From: Hyposmocoma kahamanoa
Taxonomy: Eukaryota; Arthropoda; Insecta; Lepidoptera; Cosmopterigidae
NCBI RefSeq assembly: GCF_003589595.1
Contig: NW_020654051.1
Span: forward strand, 10,186,316 to 10,250,315
Length of the DNA stretch: 64,000 bases
Direction: 5' to 3'
The translations under genes were made by a program, and so were the position numbers. Shown piece by piece: positions 35,801 through 43,508 of the stretch (position 1 is the stretch's first letter; each line of letters begins with the position of its first letter). Below the pieces are notes generated by a model. It worked only from the letters and a program-made list of their open reading frames with translations, was not told the DNA's origin and did not search any database.

Positions 35801-36702
35801 TCGCATTACAAGGAACATAAATTTGTAGTCAAGTGTTGACTTTCAACCATCTACGAGCACACACGCGTACATTCCACCATCGTCGCCGCAGCCGCAACCG
35901 CCTCCGCCGCCACCACCGACTGCAGAACTCTGTGGTCTCGTTTCACTTTCACTCAAGAGAGTGAGAGAGAGACTGGGGAGATTGTAACTAATAATAATAA
36001 CTTGACAACATTAAAAATGCCAACTGGCAACGTAACAATCACTTTTAAAAATTGTTCATATTTCTATAACTGCTTTAACAAGTAATTAAAGATTTATTCG
36101 TTTAACAAAGTCAGAGTCTTATTTATTTCCTCGCAAATATGTTATAAAACGTCGTGTGACATACGTGCGCTTTGAAAATTACAGCCTCTGCTTTCTTATA
36201 GCAATATCGCCTCGGCTGTCATTTTCAACTTACCGCACTTATATCATAATGTACCATTGCTGTATTCCGTGCCGAGTGTACACTATTACCGAGTCCAATG
36301 AAAATCACAATCTGGTAGCACTTTCAACGCGACGACAATGAGACAATTCCGCACTAACACATCACATCACACAACCACTCTATTGTGCTATTTTCGTCAT
36401 ATACAAATTTATTTTATTCGATTAGTCGACTTACTTTATTCATAAGTCTCGTGTCGTATTAAATCATAAAACGAGTAAACATTTTCTCTTCCTTCTTGTT
36501 CAGATTGGAGCCGGAGCTGACGCACTACACTATGCTCGAGCACGCGCCCGAGGCGCCGAACGCGGCGCGGTTCCGCGTACTGCGCGAGAACCGGCGCCGG
36601 GTGGGCCTCGGCGGTCTCGACGGCCTTGACGAGTTGCGGCAACGCGCGCGCCCGCGCCTGCGCACCTACCGCCTCTTCACGCTGGTGGGCGTTCGCTCGT
36701 AG
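23362..36702 (+). CDS. Beta-1,4-galactosyl/GalNAc-transferase-like protein (GT7), three exons
   Basis: The coding exons are 23362-23813, 27534-27890 and 36504-36702, 1008 nt in all (335 residues plus stop). Both introns have GT-AG ends and phases match (2/2). Family enzymes are Golgi type II membrane proteins that add Gal or GalNAc in beta-1,4 linkage to glycans using a UDP-sugar and Mn2+. Here a membrane span is seen at residues 20-40, the GT7 N-domain from 113, the metal-binding DVD at 188-190 and WGGEDDD at 250-256. The position equivalent to bovine B4GALT1 Tyr289 is Leu225; in that enzyme Tyr-to-Leu broadens donor use to UDP-GalNAc, and insect family members tend to be GalNAc transferases, so GalNAc transfer is plausible (inference). 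The usual PYR(N/D)R motif reads SYRSR. A poly-A signal follows at 36726. Confidence 0.9.
23850..23990 (+). repeat. Lepidopteran interspersed repeat in intron 1
   Basis: 'ccactgctaggcacaggcctcttctcacaatgg', 'ccaatgcggat' and 'gtgtgcaggtttcctcaca' match the repeat at 5196 and 56503. It runs straight into the Jockey LINE. Confidence 0.65.
23962..27110 (+). mobile_element. Decayed Jockey-type LINE in glycosyltransferase intron 1
   Basis: Recognisable pieces follow in order: endonuclease (HLTNIRGLHSN, LLFLTETQ, then LRDFNAHHQ), RT fingers (NKASGPVGIPAIVL), palm (LAVSLDISKAFDRLWHASLL, INDML), thumb (LGMDLSSNLNFGRYIE, RKLGILSRVR) and the C-terminal LIPPSPFHHR..GYHPYVVDIP block. A 'cactttccatcaggtgagatg' tail and A-rich end finish it. 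Frame changes and stops are frequent and the FADD box is lost in a deletion near 26030-26110. A 185-bp retroposon is inserted at 26582-26766. Confidence 0.87.
26582..26766 (-). mobile_element. Short retroposon with 13-bp target duplication, nested in the Jockey LINE
   Basis: The 185-bp insert starts with a run of T on the + strand (a poly-A tail on the - strand) and is flanked by identical 13-bp copies CCGTAAAGTTGCC at 26569-26581 and 26767-26779. Its - strand reads '..gggagagtccccacataactc' to 'aaagatttcccccgtc' before the A-tail, resembling a LINE 3' UTR or a SINE. LINE coding continues across the site. Confidence 0.85.
27362..27465 (-). repeat. Jockey 3' tail, antisense fragment
   Basis: 'ctccatcttacctgatggtaagtgacgatg' and 'cctattcactttcgccttgaaa' are the reverse complement of the tail at 27010-27080. 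Confidence 0.75.
27534..27890 (+). CDS. Glycosyltransferase exon 2 (catalytic core)
   Basis: The acceptor TTTATAG|A restores the split Lys codon, and the exon encodes residues 151-270. It holds IYIVEQ, PFNKG.L.N.GA, the donor/metal motif HDVDLLP, NLY....QPRHMS, the donor-selecting position (Leu225 in YDTLVGG), NGFSHRFEGWGGEDDD and NGLRVL. It ends CTCAG|GTTACT in phase 2. Its high GC content contrasts with the introns. Confidence 0.92.
28020..28849. other. Intron 2, unassigned AT-rich DNA
   Basis: No gene. Three imperfect copies of 'tccatggaggtgac' lie at 28755-28820 and a related 'tgtcacttcc.tggagg' at 31577, but no larger repeat unit is apparent. Confidence 0.4.
28850..29068 (-). repeat. 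tRNA-derived SINE with (TTA)n tail
   Basis: From 29068 on the - strand: A-box region 'cgtggccgaacggttaccatgc', B-box region 'caggttctattcccggg', body 'aaacatttgtatggcctacattt', 'atccatggcacccgcgacacagggttttccta', 'ggggctatgttgagtgt', then a (TTA)n tail. It is the fullest copy of its family here. Confidence 0.8.
29227..29328. repeat. 102-bp fold-back element
   Basis: The arms 29227-29251 and 29304-29328 are inverted copies (24 of 25; CAAGAGCACGTCAAG..). A relative of the right half lies at 55627-55690, sharing 'caagcttgacactttg.actttggactg.tcttatc'. Confidence 0.75.
29329..29842. other. Intron 2, unassigned DNA
   Basis: I see no gene or named repeat here; the short open frames lack domains. 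Confidence 0.4.
29843..30421. mobile_element. 579-bp TIR element containing a 20-bp minisatellite
   Basis: The ends CTGACAGGACGNGACGGCA (29843-29861) and its inverted copy (30403-30421) differ at one base. A 20-bp tandem array fills 30098-30290. No transposase and no clear target duplication are visible, so the superfamily is open. Confidence 0.7.
30098..30290. repeat. 20-bp minisatellite, about 9-10 units
   Basis: The units are variants of 'gccgaggcatccataaggct'. Neighbouring units differ by one to five bases and a few are 19 or 23 bp. Confidence 0.85.
30422..30954. other. Intron 2, unassigned AT-rich DNA
   Basis: No feature supported. Confidence 0.4.
30965..31432 (+). mobile_element. tRNA-headed element with terminal direct repeats and 10-bp TSD
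   Basis: Direct repeats 30962-31081 and 31313-31432 match at 119 of 120 positions. The block is flanked by a perfect duplication TATACCTAAT (30955-30964 and 31433-31442). Between the repeats lies a unique region ending in a tRNA-like sequence at 31257-31325 with A box TGGCTTAGTTGGTA and B box GGTTCGAATCC. The first repeat starts exactly within the tRNA-like T-arm (CCGACC), so the whole reads as a SINE dimer whose first unit is 5'-truncated, inserted as one event. Confidence 0.8.
31443..31838. other. Intron 2, unassigned DNA
   Basis: No gene. It ends at the inverted repeat of a mariner copy. Confidence 0.4.
31839..31875 (-). mobile_element. End of a second cecropia-type mariner, cut by the assembly gap
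   Basis: The 37 bases match the first 37 bases of the element at 7-1276, with a TA before them (31837-31838). The rest would lie in the run of N. No far end is visible after the gap, although the true gap length is unknown. Orientation is inferred from the other copy. Confidence 0.85.
31876..32275. other. Assembly gap, 400 N
   Basis: Exactly 400 N. The gap starts inside a multicopy mariner, which probably caused the break. Any open frame running through it is meaningless. Confidence 0.99.
33117..33239 (+). pseudogene. THAP domain N-terminal fragment of P-like transposase
   Basis: About 40 codons: MTNCAVIGFKNRSDKYKI, then TNITFNKEITRFN. THAP zinc fingers begin with this C-x(2-4)-C spacing and a conserved F-H-x-F/P region and bind transposon ends in P elements. 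The Cys at position 9 is Phe, while the 376-bp copy at 9648-10023 keeps it as Cys. It ends at a stop after about 40 residues. Confidence 0.65.
33784..34704. repeat. Nested fold-back element
   Basis: The left arm GGTGCCTACAGATTTGCTCG (33784-33803) has an exact inverted partner ending at 34704, and a second, slightly diverged inverted partner ending at 34671. Between the arms lies the 98-bp tandem array. No coding capacity. Confidence 0.65.
34015..34545. repeat. 98-99-bp tandem repeat, five units plus partial
   Basis: Units start at 34015, 34114, 34213, 34311, 34409 and 34507 with 'ccatcttggatttagaaat', followed by 'atgagcaccccc', 'tacctcgaaaacga' and a 'cgtgtccg' end. Inverted relatives of the unit start occur just upstream near 33893 and 33969. 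Confidence 0.92.
35829..36503. other. End of Crypton-like element and end of intron 2
   Basis: A CCG/CCA-rich stretch (35875-35920) is the possible proline-rich recombinase tail. An ATTAAA signal lies near 36084. The direct repeat copy is at 36227-36244, and a good polypyrimidine tract with AG precedes exon 3 at 36502-36503. Confidence 0.5.
36504..36702 (+). CDS. Glycosyltransferase exon 3 (C-terminus)
   Basis: After the acceptor TTCTTGTTCAG|A the split Arg codon is completed and residues 271-335 follow: EPELTHYTMLEH, EAPNAARFRVLRENRRR, GLGGLDGLDELRQ, LRTYRLFTLVGV, ending RS and TAG. In GT7 enzymes this is the conserved C-terminal sheet (Y-x-x-L/I-x-H ... DGL-L-Y ... LYT-x-I-x-V). The exon is very GC-rich. 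Confidence 0.9.
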
Positions 36703-36725
36703 GAGGGGAACGGCGTGGTGGGCGA

Positions 36726-36731
36726 AATAAA
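36726..36731 (+). terminator. Poly-A signal of the glycosyltransferase gene
   Basis: AATAAA begins 24 bases after the stop codon. On the opposite strand an ATTAAA at 36742-36747 could serve the converging gene, so the two 3' ends may overlap. Confidence 0.6.
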
Positions 36732-36891
36732 AGAATATTCTTTTTAATACACCTTCGTTATATTTTTTATAAGTAGAGTTTGCTGCTAAGGTTACATAAA
36801 TCGCGAAACGTGCGCGGCGGCGGGTGCGAGTCACACTGTTATAGTCTTGATCGGAGCCGCAGACTGAAGTTCGACGTTTCCCTTGCCGAAG

Positions 36892-37301
36892 CTACACTGT
36901 TGCCGCTGGCGCCTGTTCTCGCGAGAAGCGTCCTGTGTCTCTCGTGTTGATCTTTCTAGACGTAACTACATTTTTAGGTATTTTAAATTTCATAACACCT
37001 CCCTTATTAGCCGGATGTGTCTGAATTACTTTCGCAGCGTTTTTGTTGTCGCCGAATGTCTCTGCGACTGCTTCCGAGGGCCGGGTCAAATCTATGTCGG
37101 CCAGCCAGTTTTTCACACTCGTAGTATATTTTTGCTTAAGCTGTAAGCGCCTATCTGATGACTCTGATTTAGCTATTTTTATCTTTTTAATAGGAACATC
37201 GATTTTCGGTGGAATCGACTTTCGTTTTGATGAATTGTTGGTAGCAGCGTTGGTGATTTCCGTGTTGCAGATAATTTCTGCAATTAATTTTTTTAGTTGT
37301 T
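36892..37301 (-). CDS. Candidate last exon of an unidentified host gene
   Basis: The - strand is open from about 37326 to a TAG at 36892-36894. A plausible acceptor, TTTATTCTTAG, ends at 37302. The exon would encode about 136 residues: EQLKKLIAEIIC, a basic KRKSIPPKIDVPIKKIKIAK stretch, NWLADIDLTRPSEAVAETFG and KVIQTHPANKGGVMKFKIPK. No family is recognised. The sequence does not look like a retroelement protein, has no internal stops, and converges on the glycosyltransferase gene. Its upstream exons would lie at higher coordinates, beyond the Gypsy element or outside the window. It may instead be non-coding. Confidence 0.4.
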
Positions 37302-37359
37302 CTAAGAATAAATTGAAACTAACAATTAAAACCGAAAGTACCGAATAAAAGTGTCATCA

Positions 37360-37660
37360 CGAATATGGGTTAGGGGTGTGTTAGGGGGTCGGTTAGGGGT
37401 TCGGTTAGGGGTTCGGTTGGGGGATCGGTTGGGGATTGGTTGGGGGATCGGTTGGGGGGTCGGTTGGGGGGGCCGGTTGGGTGGCCGGTAGGGGGCTGGT
37501 TGGGGGGCCGGTAGGGGGGCCGGTTGGGGGCCTAATCCAGAGCCTAACTCACCCCTAACCCCCACAACCCAAACCTTAAACCACCCTCTAACTCACTCCT
37601 AACCCCCCCAAACCAAACCCTAACCCCCAACCCAAATCCTAACCCACCCCCAAACCCACG
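37360..37660. repeat. G-rich then C-rich simple array
   Basis: From about 37365 to 37530 the + strand is built of GGTTAGGGG / GGTTCGGTTAGG / GGTTGGGG variants. From about 37545 to 37660 it switches to CCCTAACCC / CCAACCC variants, so the array reverses strand around 37535. It ends where the 3' LTR of the Gypsy element is truncated. Confidence 0.85.
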
Positions 37661-37661
37661 C

Positions 37662-37804
37662 TTCACGACGACGCCCAAAGTCTCAACTTCGGCGCATCTC
37701 ACGAACGTTCCCGACTAGCGGCGGAAACCGCGTTATTAATCGTTCGCCCAAAACCAGTGCGATTTTCGTTCGCTCTAATAGTGTGCGAACTTTTAGTCGC
37801 CACA
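37662..37804 (-). repeat. Gypsy 3' LTR, truncated
   Basis: Matches the end of the 5' LTR at 45809-45951, with roughly a dozen differences, including the boundary GTCGCCACA. The other 300 bp of the LTR are gone. Confidence 0.88.
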
Positions 37805-37829
37805 TAGGTCCCCCACGGTCGATAGTAGT

Positions 37830-39239
37830 CTGGGAAATATACTCTTCTACCGCTCCTTGTACGCCTTTGAGTAACCTCGGGCGGAGGTACAGGTGAAATG
37901 TCAGGTGTGTCAAGTAATCCAGCATTATCATTGCTGGTGAAGGCAGGCTTTAATCGATCAACCGAAATGTTCATTGCTGTGTCTCGCACTAAAACCTTGA
38001 AGTACTTTTCTTTTCGTTCCAATACCTTATATGGACCTGCGTAAGGGGGCTCCAAAGATCTTCTAACTCTGTCCAGGCGCAGGAATAAGTGAGAGCAGTC
38101 TTTAAGACTTTTTGGTGAGTAAAATGGAGTATTGCTGTGCCACTTAGCTGGTTTTGCCATGAGCTTGGCCATGTGTGGCCTTAGACGGGACGCGAAGCAG
38201 GAAAGGTCCTCCACAGTGTAGCCATCAGACGGAGACAGGAACTGGCCGGGCAGACGGAGGAATTCGCCGTATACCAACTCGGCGGAAGACGATTGAATGT
38301 CTTCTTTCCAGGAGCTGCGGATACCTAATAAGACAAGAGGTAAGGCCTCGGTCCGTAGAGAGTTATCGTGGCACATGATGGCGCCCTTTAGTTGCCTGTG
38401 CAGGCGTTCAACCATACCGTTGGCGATAGGGTGATAGGCGGTAGTATGAAAGTGATGTGCTCCGAGCATGGTGGTGAGGGCTCGGAACAAGTGAGACTCG
38501 AACTGACGGCCACGGTCCGTTGTAATTCGCTGCGGGCAGCCAAACCGGGATATCCAGTCGGATACGAGGGCGGCCACGCATGTCTCGGCCGCAATGTCCC
38601 TGAGCGGTATTGCCTCCGGCCTCCGGGTGAAGCGGTCGATGACAGTAAGGCAATATCTGTAATCACAAGACAGAGTTAAAGGTCCTACGAGGTCGAGGTG
38701 GATATGGGTGCACCTCGAGGAAGTGACAGGAAATGAGGAGAGAGGAGCAGATGTGTGACTTTACAACACTGGCAGTTTTGGCACATTTTTGACCACTCTC
38801 TACAATCGTTGGGAATACCTGGCCAAACAAATCTTTGAGTGACCAGTCCCACTGTAGCTGAATTTCCTGGGTGACTCAGGTTATGTAGCGTGTCAAAGAC
38901 TTGTTTTCTAAAGTTCGCAGTGACGAATGGTCGAGGCGGCTGAATAGACACGTCGCAATAGATTTTGTGGTCGGAACATGGTAACTTGAGCGAAGATCCG
39001 GTAAGAAGCAAGTTTTGCAGCTCAGAATCAGTCTCCTTAACAGTTCGCGATCGTAAGGACTGTATTTTTTTGCGATAACTTTAACTTTTTGGAAAAAGAT
39101 CCTAGGGGTCTCCAATTAGAATTTTGCGCGTTGTTGAAGTACTGCGCCTATAGACACATCAGATGCGTCAGTAATTATCGATATCTCTGCAGTCGGGTCC
39201 GGATGCGTAAGACGAGTTGCATCAATGAGTGATTTCTTA
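37830..39239 (-). pseudogene. Gypsy RNase H and integrase
   Basis: From 39239 downward, the RNase H part (LTHPDPTAEISIITDASD, then YSPYDRELL in another frame) leads to the integrase zinc-binding HHCC region (LHNLSHPGNSAT, then CQNCQCCK) and the core domain ([24 protein letters not shown]). The C-terminal part includes [14 protein letters not shown]. Integrase inserts the cDNA into host DNA. Several frame changes and stops interrupt it. Confidence 0.85.
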
Positions 39240-39690
39240 TATTAATAAATAAAAATAAAATAAAAAGACTTTATTCTTCAACAGAAAACACAACAATATT
39301 TAAGATAAAACAATGCTTAAATCTATGTCGAAGAAAAAGAAAAAGCCTCAGCAATTTGCTGGTTTTCAGGCTTCACCTGGCAAGTATTCGCCGCTGGAGA
39401 CACCGTAGCATATAGAGACGGGTATCTTTTCGAATACATATATAAATAAATAAATAAATAGGAGGGTATCTCACTCACTATAAACGTTTACTACATAAAT
39501 AACAAACCTTAAAACTTAAAATGACATACGTACCGACCACCGAACATACTGAACTTAGCAGCAAAGAGTATTTCACTGTGTACATAGAATACAATAAGCA
39601 GAGAATGGAATTTGGAAAAAATATAGAGTTAGTACATCTTTAATTCCAATTATAATCCTACTTTTATTATTTTCAATGACGTAACAGAGC

Positions 39691-42539
39691 CTACATCACC
39701 TTCGACCAACAGTATGATGTCTTCTGTAGATTAAGCAGCCATTCCCTGCACTTACACTTGAAAGTATATGACGATTTACATATTTTTACTTGCGGCGGAA
39801 GATCGTTCCAACACTTAGTTGCCGCAAAACGAAAGCTGCCTCTAAAAGAATGTAGTCGAGGAGAAGATGACAATTTCAAACTCGGATAGCGTATCGGACG
39901 GGTGCTGCCCTCCACTCTATCGTTCCAAATCAGCTTATCTGCCAAGTACGGCGGCCACAGTTTATTTCTCAAAGAAAATACAAGTGTACCAAGCTTTAAC
40001 ATTTGCCTGTTCGCCATGTTCAAAATATTGTAGGTATTAAGAAACGGGGTAACATGCGACCTCGGCGGAACGGAATAGCAAAACCTAATACATGCGTTTT
40101 GAACGCTTTGGATTTTTTTCACCGTCTTTTTGTGTAAACATGGTCCATACACAACGTCACAGTAATCGATAATAGATAAGACCAGGGCATCCGTTAATCT
40201 ACGTCTTACAGCCGTACTCAAATGGGGTCTTATCTTGTATAACTGTTTAAGCGCAGCATAACATTTAGGTAATTTAGAAGCCACATGTTTATCAAAAATT
40301 AGAGAGCTATCGAATAAAAGACCAAGGTTTCTCGCTATAGTAGTTTCACACATTTGCTGTTTATTAACAATGATGGAAGGATTAGAATCTTGGACACATT
40401 TAATCTGATGTTTTGTTCCCAATATCAGATAGGAACATTTCTGCGCGTTTAATAAAAGTCTGTTATTATTAGACCAATCCAATACTAGGCTCAAGTCAAT
40501 ATTAAGCGCCCGGATAGCTGTAAGTATTTTATCTCTCTTTGACTCGGTATGTATTAAGATTTGTGTGTCATCCGCATACATATGTGCACTACTTGATTGT
40601 ATACGATTAAGTAAATCACTAGTATAGATGGTGTAAAGAGTCGGTCCTAATATGGATCCTTGAACCACACCACGCTCTACAGAAAGAGTGGCTGATTTCA
40701 CTGTAGTTCCACCACGATCAACACATTCAACGGCTTGAGTACTATAGAACCATGAACACACAAGATCATTACATCCATATTGTTTAAGTTTATAAAGAAG
40801 GTTACTCCTTACGAGACAATCAAAGGCGCGACTATAATCTAACAAAACTAGAATAGTAGCTAAACCATTGTTAGAGGCCATAAGTACTTCATCTACTACG
40901 TGCAATAAAGCAGTGGTGGTGCTGTGCTGCCTTCAAAAACCTGATTGATGTACAGGAATAATGTCGTTACTTTCAAAGTACTTTACAAGTCTAGAGTTAA
41001 CGACTTTTTCCAACACCTTCGATAACACCGGTAGTAGCCCTATTGACCTCAAATCTTTGACGGACTCAACATTCGATTTTTTTGGTATCGGTCTAACAAT
41101 AGCGGTTTTCCATTTCTTAGGGAACTGTCCTGATTTCATTGACGTGTTTATTATACTTGTTATCGCAACCAATGAGTATGGCAAAGTAAGGCGAATCATT
41201 TTCATCGATATTCCATCATTACCAGCGGCGTTAGAAGATATCGAGTTAACAATCCTTAAGACTTCATCAGGTGTGCATTCAGTAAAATTAAAACTGCATT
41301 CTGTTACGACTGGAATATCACCTTTAGGAAGAGAATGAATGTTTGGAACCGAATCTATAAAATATTTGTTTATTAAATGTGGATCACTTAGGTGTAACGG
41401 TAGTGCATTTCGTTTAGAACTTCCAAGAACCTTATTTATTTCACCCCATAGCTGACGTGGTTTATGAATATTATTATTGATATGATGAGAAAAATAGTGT
41501 TGTTTCTCGCTACGAATCAAATCCGTAACGGTATTTCGCAAAAATTTGTAAAAATTGTTATTTTCCGCACAGGGAGATGTTTTTGCTCGCAAATACGCCT
41601 TATCCCTATCCACCATCACGGCTTTTATGCTATCTGTAATCCATGGTGTTGGAAGAGCACGGAATGCTCTTGTACGCTCAGGAACAAAATGATTGAACAG
41701 CCCTAGTATTAGATACTCAAAACATTCTACCATATCGTCTACATCACTATACTCTAAGACCAAGTCCCAGGGCGTGATGGATGAGGCACAGTTATAAGTC
41801 TCTATGTCAAAATCACTAAATGGTCTATATGTTACAGTTCTGAGTGGAGGTTTTTGGGTTTGGATTGGAAATTTCGCTGAAATGTATGCGTGATCACTTA
41901 AATCATCATTGTGTTTGACAATAATATTTTTAGCTTTGAGAGATTTACCGCTGCAAATGACATCCAGTAATGACTTCGTAGTTTCAGTAACACGAGTAGC
42001 TTCAGTAACGATTAGATATAGTTCATGTTCATTTAGCAGTTCAAAAATATATCTTTTTGGTATCCCGCAGAAGTCAGAAGGTTAACGTTGACATCTCCTG
42101 TTAAAAATACGTGATCAAATTGTGGTGTCAATGTAGAAAGCGTGTCATTAAGTTGCTCTATACAATGACTATAGTTGAATGTTGGAGGGCGATAGAACAC
42201 ACATATTGCAAGTTTTAGTTTACCGACTTTAACTTCGATACTTAACAGCTCAAGGTCGCCAGATGATAAGGCTATATTGCGGCAACGCAAACCATTTTTT
42301 ACGTAAAATCCTACGCCCCCGCCCTCCCGCTTTCGACCGGTACCACGTGGTTTGTGTATTAACCTATATCCTGTTACATTATAATATTTAGTGTCAGAAT
42401 TTTCGTTTAGTCGTGTTTCTGTAAGTGCCAGGACGTCAGGACAATTAATCTCAATAGTGCGTGTCAATTCATCTCTACCTGTATTTAGAGATTGGACATT
42501 AAGCACAACTAGCACGAACTCTGATTTTTTTCTAACCAT
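39691..42539 (-). pseudogene. LINE ORF2: endonuclease and reverse transcriptase
   Basis: The AP-like endonuclease (42539-42033) shows LNVQSLNTGRDEL, LALTETRLNENSD and LTGDVNVNLL. After a 1-bp frameshift near 42035 the frame runs through a linker (LPTPWITDSIKAVM, SNAAGNDGISMKMI, WKTAIVRPIPKK) to 40933. A single TGA after HQSGF interrupts it, and the same frame continues: LLDYSRAFDCL, RGVVQGSILGP, AHMYADDTQILI (active site), LGLLFDSSL and C-terminal WNDLPPQVK. Target-primed reverse transcription is the family role. About 940 residues in all, near full length. Confidence 0.88.
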
Positions 42540-42866
42540 TTTGTTTTATATTGTCTACATAATAGAATAAGTCAAAGGTGTTAAAGTGATTTAGTTGGTA
42601 GTCAGTAAGTATATCATAACTTAAATAATAACCAGAGTAAACAAGTAAATAAGAATTATGAACTCTTACACTTAAATAAAATACATATAGGAGACAAAAA
42701 CCTTGAATAATTACAAATGACAGAATGCATGTGTACGACTGCATCACTAATACAGGGCTGAAACTAACTGATGAGGTAGGAAATAAGTATTGACTATTAA
42801 TTTTTAAGCAATATATAAGTACATAATATAAAACGTTAGCATTGGGAGTAGAATCTTGATTTAAAA

Positions 42867-43508
42867 TTACATTAATTTGGTCAAAGAATTATGATTTTTA
42901 ATCAGAATCAATGCACTGTCATCAGTCTTCTTCATGTAAATTTTGCCATGCTTCACCCATACATGTTTGTACGATAATTGTTTAGCAGTCTTGCGGGCTA
43001 GAGCATGTAGCTCTTTACTCTCCGGCGAAAGATGCTCTACTATATATACTGGAGCTGAGTTATTATCAACCTGGGGGCCAAGATGAGAGGCGTTTAAACG
43101 CTTATTTCTATGGGTCCGATTGTACGCTCTATATGCAGAGATTAATCCATCGCGATAGTGCTCAGACGACAATGTTACAAGTACACTACGAGGCCGGTCA
43201 GATTGAGGTTGAAGCTTGGCTACTCTACGGATGGAGCGGATTTCACTATCCGGAATTATATAATTTAGTTGTTCACAAATTTTTTTTAATGCACTTGAAA
43301 GGTTTTCCGATTTTTGTTCAGGTAACATTTGAATTTCAACGTTACGTCGTCTCGAATTGTCTTCAACTGTGCGTAGACGCCCGTCCAGCTTCATTAGATC
43401 CGTAGACAGCTTCGAGTTTTCAGCTTCTAAACGTTTTATCTTATCATTAGTAGTTCTAATGTCGTTCCCTATGTCAGCTTGTTCAGCAGCCAAAAAATCG
43501 GTAGTTTC
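42867..43508 (-). pseudogene. LINE ORF1 (coiled coil and FP25K-like C-terminus), 5'-truncated
   Basis: The sequence begins at [17 protein letters not shown] and forms a heptad-rich coiled coil ([20 protein letters not shown]), then [12 protein letters not shown], an RRM-like [16 protein letters not shown] region and the C-terminal block [35 protein letters not shown]. That block recalls the Baculo_FP-like domain found in insect LINE ORF1 proteins (from memory). ORF1 proteins bind the LINE RNA. It has lost its own start and is fused in frame to the Gypsy RT upstream. Confidence 0.8.

Larger units (their letters stand above)
32856..35828 (+). pseudogene. Crypton-like tyrosine recombinase, split by a P-like transposon
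   Basis: Coding parts are 32856-32970, 34916-35226 and 35320-35828, with a 93-bp GT-AG intron (35227-35319, AAG|GTCAGT ... TTTTCAG|GTT). Tyrosine recombinases cut and rejoin DNA through a Tyr-DNA bond. The SAM-like core-binding domain spans FSENVFLGYF to IKSYSNLIAFLKRRS. The catalytic domain shows the Arg of GACRRQEL, a Lys-rich strand (KNTKNKIQRSF), HSFRR (HxxR), KRHGGW and the nucleophile region AEGYIEES. Removing the P-like insert and one copy of its target duplication joins RYLQ to AYQKF in frame. Lesions: a TAA after LGYFMELS, a TAA after SNRFF, and a 1-bp shift near 35691. After the TAG at 35826 the frame stays open through a proline-rich stretch to about 35985. It resembles insect Crypton-I/KIAA1958-like recombinases from memory. 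Confidence 0.82.
32350..36244 (+). mobile_element. Crypton-like tyrosine-recombinase element, candidate boundaries
   Basis: An 18-bp direct repeat, AACTTNCCGCACTTATAT, with one mismatch lies at 32350-32367 and 36227-36244. Between them are a tyrosine-recombinase gene and no reverse transcriptase, which is the defining content of Cryptons. The element is interrupted by a P-like element at 32971-34907; without it the span is about 1.95 kb. The boundary assignment is inference. Confidence 0.55.
39240..43508 (-). mobile_element. 5'-truncated CR1/Jockey-like LINE inserted in the Gypsy element
   Basis: The insert carries most of ORF1 and an almost complete ORF2 on the - strand and ends in an AATAAAGTC..TTTATTT-type tail at 39240-39290. 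Gypsy coding stops at AFHQT on its right side and resumes at KKSLIDATRLTH on its left. No clear target duplication is visible. Only two lesions are seen in ORF2, so the copy is fairly young. Confidence 0.85.

Noticed and set aside
36436..36834. 132-codon open frame on -
   Set aside because: It is the reverse strand of the GC-rich glycosyltransferase exon 3, a typical shadow frame.
42867..43200. Baculovirus FP25K gene integration
   Set aside because: The FP25K-like domain belongs to a LINE ORF1 directly followed by its ORF2; no other baculovirus genes are present.
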